Shown: positions 62,916 to 64,000 of the stretch, one piece after another | How the letters are laid out: each line of letters begins with the position of its first letter | How positions within the stretch are numbered: position 1 is the stretch's first letter | DNA from: Pictodentalium vernedei | Lineage: Eukaryota; Mollusca; Scaphopoda; Dentaliida; Dentaliidae | NCBI GenBank assembly: GCA_031216915.1 | Contig: CM062289.1 | Span: 59,762,241-59,826,240 of the forward strand | Direction: 5' to 3' | DNA: 64,000 nucleotides | Made by a program: the position numbers and the translations under genes | Notes under the pieces: model-generated | What the model was told of the DNA's origin: nothing | Seen by the model: only the letters and a program-made list of their open reading frames with translations | Database searches by the model: none

Positions 62916-64000
62916 ATTTACTTTTAATGTAATTCATCATTCCACGACTCACATCCTTACTCCGAGCTCAACTTAGGGAGTTAGTTTGCGGATATCCAGC
63001 AAACAACACCAAGAGTACATGGAAAGCATTCTCCCCCAGGGTTGATGCTAATGCACACCGTTGGACGATTGACCCGTCGAGTGTTTGGGAAGTCCCAGGT
63101 CGTGGCGGTCAATCAACCAATCATTTTGTGAAACTTAAACTTGTGCAATGACAGTTACCATGGAGAACTGGTGCAGACAGCGTAACAAAACCATGTAAGT
63201 TAAATAAAGTTAAAAATGACAATAACAGTTAGTTCTCCGTATCAATGATAAAATTGAATTAAAAGAAATGACTGATTGAATGACACCCCAATGCCCCTCG
63301 ATGCCTGCCACACCCTGTATGTTTTGGTTGGGGGCTCCCCGATTGGCCAGAACGGGCCATCCGATCATCCGTCTACTCCCGAACTTGGGGCCAAAGCAGT
63401 GTGTTGGACATGATCTATAAAATGGAGACCAGGGCCAAATCAATGTTTACGACCCGATCTCCATCTTGAAGAATGCCCTAACCGGGGCCACTAGTTCTCA
63501 ACTGCCGGGATTCCTTCCACTGGTTCCCTCGGAACGCACCAAATGGGAAAAAAAGATGCCTGCAAGATGTTATTAGCAGGAGTGACATTTTGGTCCGGGG
63601 ATGCGTATTCAAATATGTTGCAGCAAACCAGCTCAATTGAGCAAACCTGCTAATACGAAACCAGCAAACGTCCCCAGTTGAGCAGGCCGTCCTCTATCCG
63701 CCTCCTGAGGACCAGCCTCGTAGGGGATGGTCAAACCCCCCTAGGTTCAAAGAACACCTGCCAGATCGCGACTTGTGGACCGAGAATATCAGTATGTTTG
63801 TGATTGCAGGCATTTAACAAGTGGACGTGGACCGAGATATTTCCTACCATTAAACTCATACATTCAAAGTGATTAAGCTCGATCTATCATTAACATTCCG
63901 GAAGTTGAACGATGTGTATTTTTGTTCGATTAATGAAATAAAACTCTTCTATCGACATCATTGAATACACTTTGAACCATTGTTTCAAAATAATTTTATA
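62916..64000. other. probable LINE 5' UTR and flank, no gene
   Basis: Region directly upstream of ORF1 on the minus strand. 63290-63760 is clearly richer in GC than its surroundings, as LINE 5' UTRs often are. No boundary or promoter motif could be fixed. Confidence 0.35.

Noticed and set aside
1..64000. CRISPR array, prokaryotic operon or phage module
   Set aside because: Regular repeats here are minisatellites or MITEs without spacer structure, and genes are split by spliceosomal-type introns.

Overview
The window looks like AT-rich animal (metazoan) genomic DNA. Coding sequence is sparse, split into exons by GT/AG introns, and set among animal-type LINEs, a tRNA-headed SINE and short inverted-repeat DNA elements. 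The transposon mix (LINEs ending in AATAAATAAATA tails, jockey/I-like and L2/CR1-like elements, Tc1-like remnants, many palindromic MITEs) suggests a marine invertebrate, most likely a lophotrochozoan such as a mollusc. The species call is inference only.

Two host genes are visible, both SLC22-type (organic cation/carnitine transporter-like) members of the major facilitator superfamily. Gene 1 is on the minus strand with four exons in order: 37829-37552, 16100-15679, 11964-11727 and 5140-5006. All three junctions keep a consistent reading phase, and the protein reads from the first membrane segment and extracellular loop through the MFS motif and PES-RWL signature to about TM8. Its remaining 3' exons were not recognised and probably lie past the left edge. 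Gene 2 is on the plus strand. Only its first coding exon (52875-53159) is seen, so the two paralogues are arranged head to head about 15 kb apart.

The rest is a dense archive of mobile DNA filling introns and the intergenic gap. I name the short palindromic families A to N. A: about 70 bp near-perfect hairpins. B: TTAA-CCCTTTACCC, piggyBac-type ends, about 12 copies. C: TA-CAGTACGTGGAGAG, Tc1/mariner-type ends, 9 copies. D: TTAA-CTGGTAGAGTGCT. E, F, H, N and others: composite foldbacks. Layout: 2-9 kb foldbacks and MITE pairs; 12-15 kb nested MITEs, a Tc1 remnant and a SINE; 19.6-21.6 kb a decayed LINE; 22-31 kb tandem and dispersed repeats with a LINE insertion; 31.2-34.5 kb a four-level nest (repeat, LINE, SINE, L2); 36-41 kb hairpin minisatellite, SINEs and L2; 43-46 kb MITE cluster and Tc1 relic; 48-54 kb MITEs around gene 2; 55-63 kb decayed LINE pieces and a LINE ORF1 protein with zinc knuckles.

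No rRNA, genuine tRNA, CRISPR array or prokaryotic operon was seen. The notable signals are the density of full-length hairpin elements, arms of one hairpin family that change together between copies, internal empty-site comparisons, and the nested insertions.
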